Source: an archaeon (GTDB lineage: Archaea > Asgardarchaeota > Hermodarchaeia > Hermodarchaeales > Hermodarchaeaceae). From it: a stretch of DNA of 8,322 nucleotides. Location of the stretch: NCBI GenBank assembly GCA_016550415.1, contig JABXGU010000860.1, positions 1 to 8,322 on the forward strand. Direction: 5' to 3'. Under the pieces are notes generated by a model that did no database searches, was not told where the DNA came from, and worked only from the letters and a program-made list of their open reading frames with translations. Both the position numbers and the translations under genes were made by a program. Every line of letters starts with the position of its first letter. Position 1 is the stretch's first letter. This document shows, piece by piece, positions 5,254 through 8,322 of this stretch.

Positions 5254-8200
5254 ATGAGATTGGAACCCATGAGTATGCAAAAAATTCGAGACTTTACTCC
5301 AGATGACGCTGAAAGTCTAGCGCAGTGCATAAACGATAGTGAAGGAGGCTGGCCAGGTGGAATTACAAGTGGTGTGCAGCACACAGCACAACATGTAATG
5401 GAAGATTACAAGAGAGAAGACAATATTACTTGGCTCGTTGCAGTTAGTGATGGCAAGGTTGTTGGAGTTTCTACATTACATCCACATTATGAGGACCCTG
5501 AGGCTGCTTACCTAGGCTTCCTTAATGTTTCTGACGCCTATAGGAAGAAAGGGTTTGGAAGAGCATTGTTAGTGGAATCAGTGCGGCGTGTTACTGAAGC
5601 GGGTTATCGTCGCTTATTCCTTCACACTTGGGCAGGAAACTTGAATGCAGTGCCAGTTTACAAAAAAACTGGTTTCTTCTGGAGACCTGACACCCAAGTC
5701 CTTATGGAGAATTATATTCCATCAGTTCTAAAAATGGCTATAGCAAAACCATTCTTTGAGAGACATTCTAGTTGGTATGATTGTTTTCAACGAAAGATTG
5801 CCATTGAACCAGATGAGATGAAACACCGGGGGCTTCGTGTTTACGAACTTCTTTGGCGTGAAGACGAGGATATGCTTCGGGTAGTTATTGATCGGGAGAG
5901 TCGGGGTCCAACATTAATTGAAACAGGAAAGTTACAGGCAGAATGTTGGGTGGCAAATCCTGAGCCTCCACTGGGTATTCCGTTGCCTGTAGAGTGGACT
6001 ATTCGAAATAAACAGAAAAATCAGGCTCTCCATTGTAAGCTCTCTGTTAGTCTACCCAAAGGATTCCGTCTTTTGAAGATGCCCCCGAAATCAATAGTGG
6101 TTGCGCCAGGCGAAACACGAACTCTGCAGGGTTCAATTCTGGGCGATGTAAGTGTTATTCCAAAGCCAAAGGAAAAAGCCGCCTATGCCTTGAGGTCCAA
6201 ATTGAACATTGATAATGTCCCTATCGAGTTGGAAACAGGTCTTCAAGTAAAACACCCCATAGAGTTCAGAACAGTACCAAAAACAATCTGGTGCAGACCA
6301 GACAATAAAATAACTTTAGCAATCTCTCTAAAGAGTAATATTCGGAACTCTGCTGAAGGAATAGTCACTCTAAATCCCCCACAAGGCATCCATCTAAAAC
6401 AAACCCAATTTAACGTGAATTTCAAACCGGAGGGCCATGCTGGGGCTGAAATCGAGGTAACCATCGACCCAACCACCAAATCATTAGCTTTACCAATTAC
6501 TGCTCAAGTTGAACTTCAGATTGACGGAGAACCACTTCATACCAGAAAGGAAACTATCTATCTACATTGCTTGACAACTGGAGGCGTTCTAGTAACACCC
6601 TTTGAAGAAGGGCGTCGATTACAAGTGCATACAGAAAAACTTCACTTCGAAATCAACCTATTCAAAGGAGCCCATATAGATCACCTTTATAGTAAGGACA
6701 CGGGGCGGATGCATTTCCGTTCTTACCTGCGCAATGGTATTGGACCTCCATTCTGGCCTTCAGAGCAGATGAGAACCAGATTTGAATATAAAATAGTGCA
6801 ACCTGGCGATGGTACCACCCACATAATCATGTGGATGGACTGCCGGAAGCATCCAGGATTACGTTTTACGAAGAGATTAATCTTAACAAGTGGTTCTCCA
6901 ATTATTCGTGTTGATTACTCCTTCCAAAATTCTCATCCATCAATAACTCACAAGGTCCGCTTAGTTTTAGGTGGCTTCCCAGGAAGTGGTAATCATCTTC
7001 AAGTACTCCCTCTAAGCGATGGAATTTTACGTGAAGAAGCAGTCGAGGAGGAATTCTTTGCTAGCAGACGAGAGGTACCAAAACGCCGAGAAGAATGGGC
7101 GGAAACTTGGTATTGTGCTGAATACGCAGATACAGGTGAGGTGACCGCTGTTCTCTGCGATCCATCAGTCTTTCATGAAGCCTCTGGAGGAATGTTCCTA
7201 AATTTCCAGCTTCAAGTACCGCCATTACAACCAAATAGTAATGTAACTCTTCCTCCTGTGTATTTGATTACTGGGCATGGTAATTGGCAGAAAGTCCAAA
7301 ATCTTTGGCACCAGTTTTATCTTGGGCAGTTCTTCACACCTCAGCCATCACCGCTTCCCCACCGTGTCATAGAAGTTAAATCAGAGCCGTACCCGCTTCT
7401 TTTGAAGGTAAAAAAGCAATTCAAAGTGCCAATAATTCTATACCATCATATTTACCGACCACTAGAAGGCAAACTTCTTTTCACTGCTCCAAAGGGTTGG
7501 AAGGTTTCTCCGAGAAATGTAGCCTTTAAAGATGTAGAAAGAAAAAAACCATTCAAACTATCTATCACTCTTGCTGCATCAGATACAAAGTCACTTGAGC
7601 CACAAATTCTCACTCTCCAAGTTCATGTAAGAACAGCATTACGTACTCAAACCTTTGATCTTCCAATAATTCTCAGCAGTAGAACTGGTCAAGTCAAGGT
7701 GAAAAAAACACGAGAAGAAGACCATGACATCTTTGTGATAGACAATGGAAGATATCAACTGAAGGTCGCCCCTGCTTTTTCAGGCTCAGTATACGCATTA
7801 ATTGATAAAATAAATGGGACCAACTATCTCAAATCGCTCTTCCCAAAGGCAGGACCAATGGTTTGGATGAACCCGTGGTATGGAGGTATTCGTTGTGATC
7901 CCTTTCCAATGGACCATGAAGGCTGGATGCCAACAAGATTGCATCGTGAAGCATGGACTGGACGACCTGTAGAGCAAAAGAACTGGAAAGGTGTTGCCCT
8001 AAGGATAAAGCCAGGAAAGGAAGAACGCCGCCTCAAAGGATTCCGATTTGAATTCTTCATATTAACACAACCACACAGCAATATAGTGAAACTCATTAGC
8101 CGCTTCACCAACCTAACAAGCGCACCTCGAGAATTAAATTCCCGTTTAAAGGCTTCAATTCTCCCTGAAGGCGTTATGACAGGATTAGAAACAGTTGCAC

Positions 8201-8322
8201 CGCGAGCTACAGGAGTGTGGCGTCGTCGTCGTACAACAACCCATGCTTTCGCGGAAGCTATCAAACCCTATGTTGGAATTGAACGACCAAAACATGACGA
8301 ATCCCTAGTCTTTCTTTCTCCA
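5254..8322 (+). CDS. GNAT N-acetyltransferase fused to Ig-like and mutarotase-like modules (3' end cut)
   Basis: One frame of 1023 codons runs without a stop to the window edge. Residues about 10-160 are a GNAT domain: the acetyl-CoA loop R97-K-K-G100-F-G102 in YRKKGFGRALL, and N131...Y136-K137...G140-F141 in the last strand-helix pair. The C-terminal part is nearly all beta-rich. Residues about 220-335 and 336-450 look like NEW3-like Ig modules (NPEPPLGIPLPVEWTIRN; SVSLPKGFRLL...VVAPGET). Residues 450-705 look like a galactose-mutarotase-type beta-sandwich, ending in LPPVYLITGHGNW. Residues 708-810 are another Ig-like module (GKLLFTAPKGWKVSP), and 825 onward a second mutarotase-like module (NGRYQLKV..., MVWMNPWYGGI at 869-879). 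No signal peptide or membrane segment is seen, so the protein is probably cytoplasmic. ATG at 5254 is the first in frame after a stop at 5224; ATGs at 5269 and 5275 are alternatives. The acetyl acceptor is unknown. A sugar or glycoconjugate substrate is inference from the module types. GNAT is sure; the C-terminal folds are moderately sure. Confidence 0.82.
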   Translation, partial: MRLEPMSMQKIRDFTPDDAESLAQCINDSEGGWPGGITSGVQHTAQHVMEDYKREDNITWLVAVSDGKVVGVSTLHPHYEDPEAAYLGFLNVSDAYRKKGFGRALLVESVRRVTEAGYRRLFLHTWAGNLNAVPVYKKTGFFWRPDTQVLMENYIPSVLKMAIAKPFFERHSSWYDCFQRKIAIEPDEMKHRGLRVYELLWREDEDMLRVVIDRESRGPTLIETGKLQAECWVANPEPPLGIPLPVEWTIRNKQKNQALHCKLSVSLPKGFRLLKMPPKSIVVAPGETRTLQGSILGDVSVIPKPKEKAAYALRSKLNIDNVPIELETGLQVKHPIEFRTVPKTIWCRPDNKITLAISLKSNIRNSAEGIVTLNPPQGIHLKQTQFNVNFKPEGHAGAEIEVTIDPTTKSLALPITAQVELQIDGEPLHTRKETIYLHCLTTGGVLVTPFEEGRRLQVHTEKLHFEINLFKGAHIDHLYSKDTGRMHFRSYLRNGIGPPFWPSEQMRTRFEYKIVQPGDGTTHIIMWMDCRKHPGLRFTKRLILTSGSPIIRVDYSFQNSHPSITHKVRLVLGGFPGSGNHLQVLPLSDGILREEAVEEEFFASRREVPKRREEWAETWYCAEYADTGEVTAVLCDPSVFHEASGGMFLNFQLQVPPLQPNSNVTLPPVYLITGHGNWQKVQNLWHQFYLGQFFTPQPSPLPHRVIEVKSEPYPLLLKVKKQFKVPIILYHHIYRPLEGKLLFTAPKGWKVSPRNVAFKDVERKKPFKLSITLAASDTKSLEPQILTLQVHVRTALRTQTFDLPIILSSRTGQVKVKKTREEDHDIFVIDNGRYQLKVAPAFSGSVYALIDKINGTNYLKSLFPKAGPMVWMNPWYGGIRCDPFPMDHEGWMPTRLHREAWTGRPVEQKNWKGVALRIKPGKEERRLKGFRFEFFILTQPHSNIVKLISRFTNLTSAPRELNSRLKASILPEGVMTGLETVAPRATGVWRRRRTTTHAFAEAIKPYVGIERPKHDESLVFLSP

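Noticed and set aside
8221..8232. Four tandem CGT triplets
   Set aside because: They simply encode four arginines within the open frame, too short to call a meaningful repeat.
7824..8264. Minus-strand open frame of 146 codons opposite the GNAT fusion gene
   Set aside because: It lies wholly within the long plus-strand frame, is rich in arginine and serine as antisense frames often are, and matches nothing.

Overview
The window looks like archaeal chromosome. A formylmethanofuran dehydrogenase subunit A (FwdA-like) gene with an intact metal-binding motif set, a DUF389 membrane protein of the type common in archaea, TATA-like promoter elements, short intergenic spaces and frequent TTG/GTG starts all agree with this. 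The exact lineage cannot be fixed from the sequence. An Asgard archaeon (Thorarchaeota-like), or another archaeon with the tetrahydromethanopterin C1 pathway, is my best guess, by inference only. I see no rRNA, tRNA, CRISPR array, insertion sequence or integrase, so this is mostly ordinary gene-dense DNA with two unusual loci.

Region 1 (1-1986, minus strand) is a tightly overlapping three-gene operon. A membrane-anchored, apparently extracytoplasmic protein with a sulfite-oxidase-like (SUOX/molybdopterin-domain) fold comes first. Next is an ECF-transporter substrate-binding membrane component (YkoE-like) that carries its own C-terminal SUOX-like domain. Last is the start of an ECF ATPase, cut by the window edge just after its Walker A motif. 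The genes overlap by 7 and 14 nt, so they are probably translated together as one uptake system. A perfect 7-6-7 inverted repeat lies in the promoter region.

Region 2 (2203-3219, minus strand) is a DUF389/TIGR00341-type multi-spanning membrane protein of unknown function. Its best start is an internal GTG with a good ribosome-binding site, six codons inside the longest frame. It diverges from region 3 across about 190 nt that hold a small palindrome, an 8-bp direct repeat with a 10-bp period and a TATA-like box.

Region 3 (3407-5113, plus strand) is the fwdA-like gene, standing apart from any other Fwd subunit in view. It ends in a 140-nt spacer rich in inverted repeats.

Region 4 (5254 to the right edge, plus strand) is one open frame of at least 1023 codons without a stop. 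It encodes an N-terminal GNAT acetyltransferase followed by what read as Ig-like (NEW3-like) beta-sandwich modules alternating with two galactose-mutarotase-like/carbohydrate-active beta-sandwich domains. It has no signal peptide and is the strangest protein in the window.

The two points most worth following are the SUOX-like modules tied to an ECF transporter and the giant GNAT fusion.
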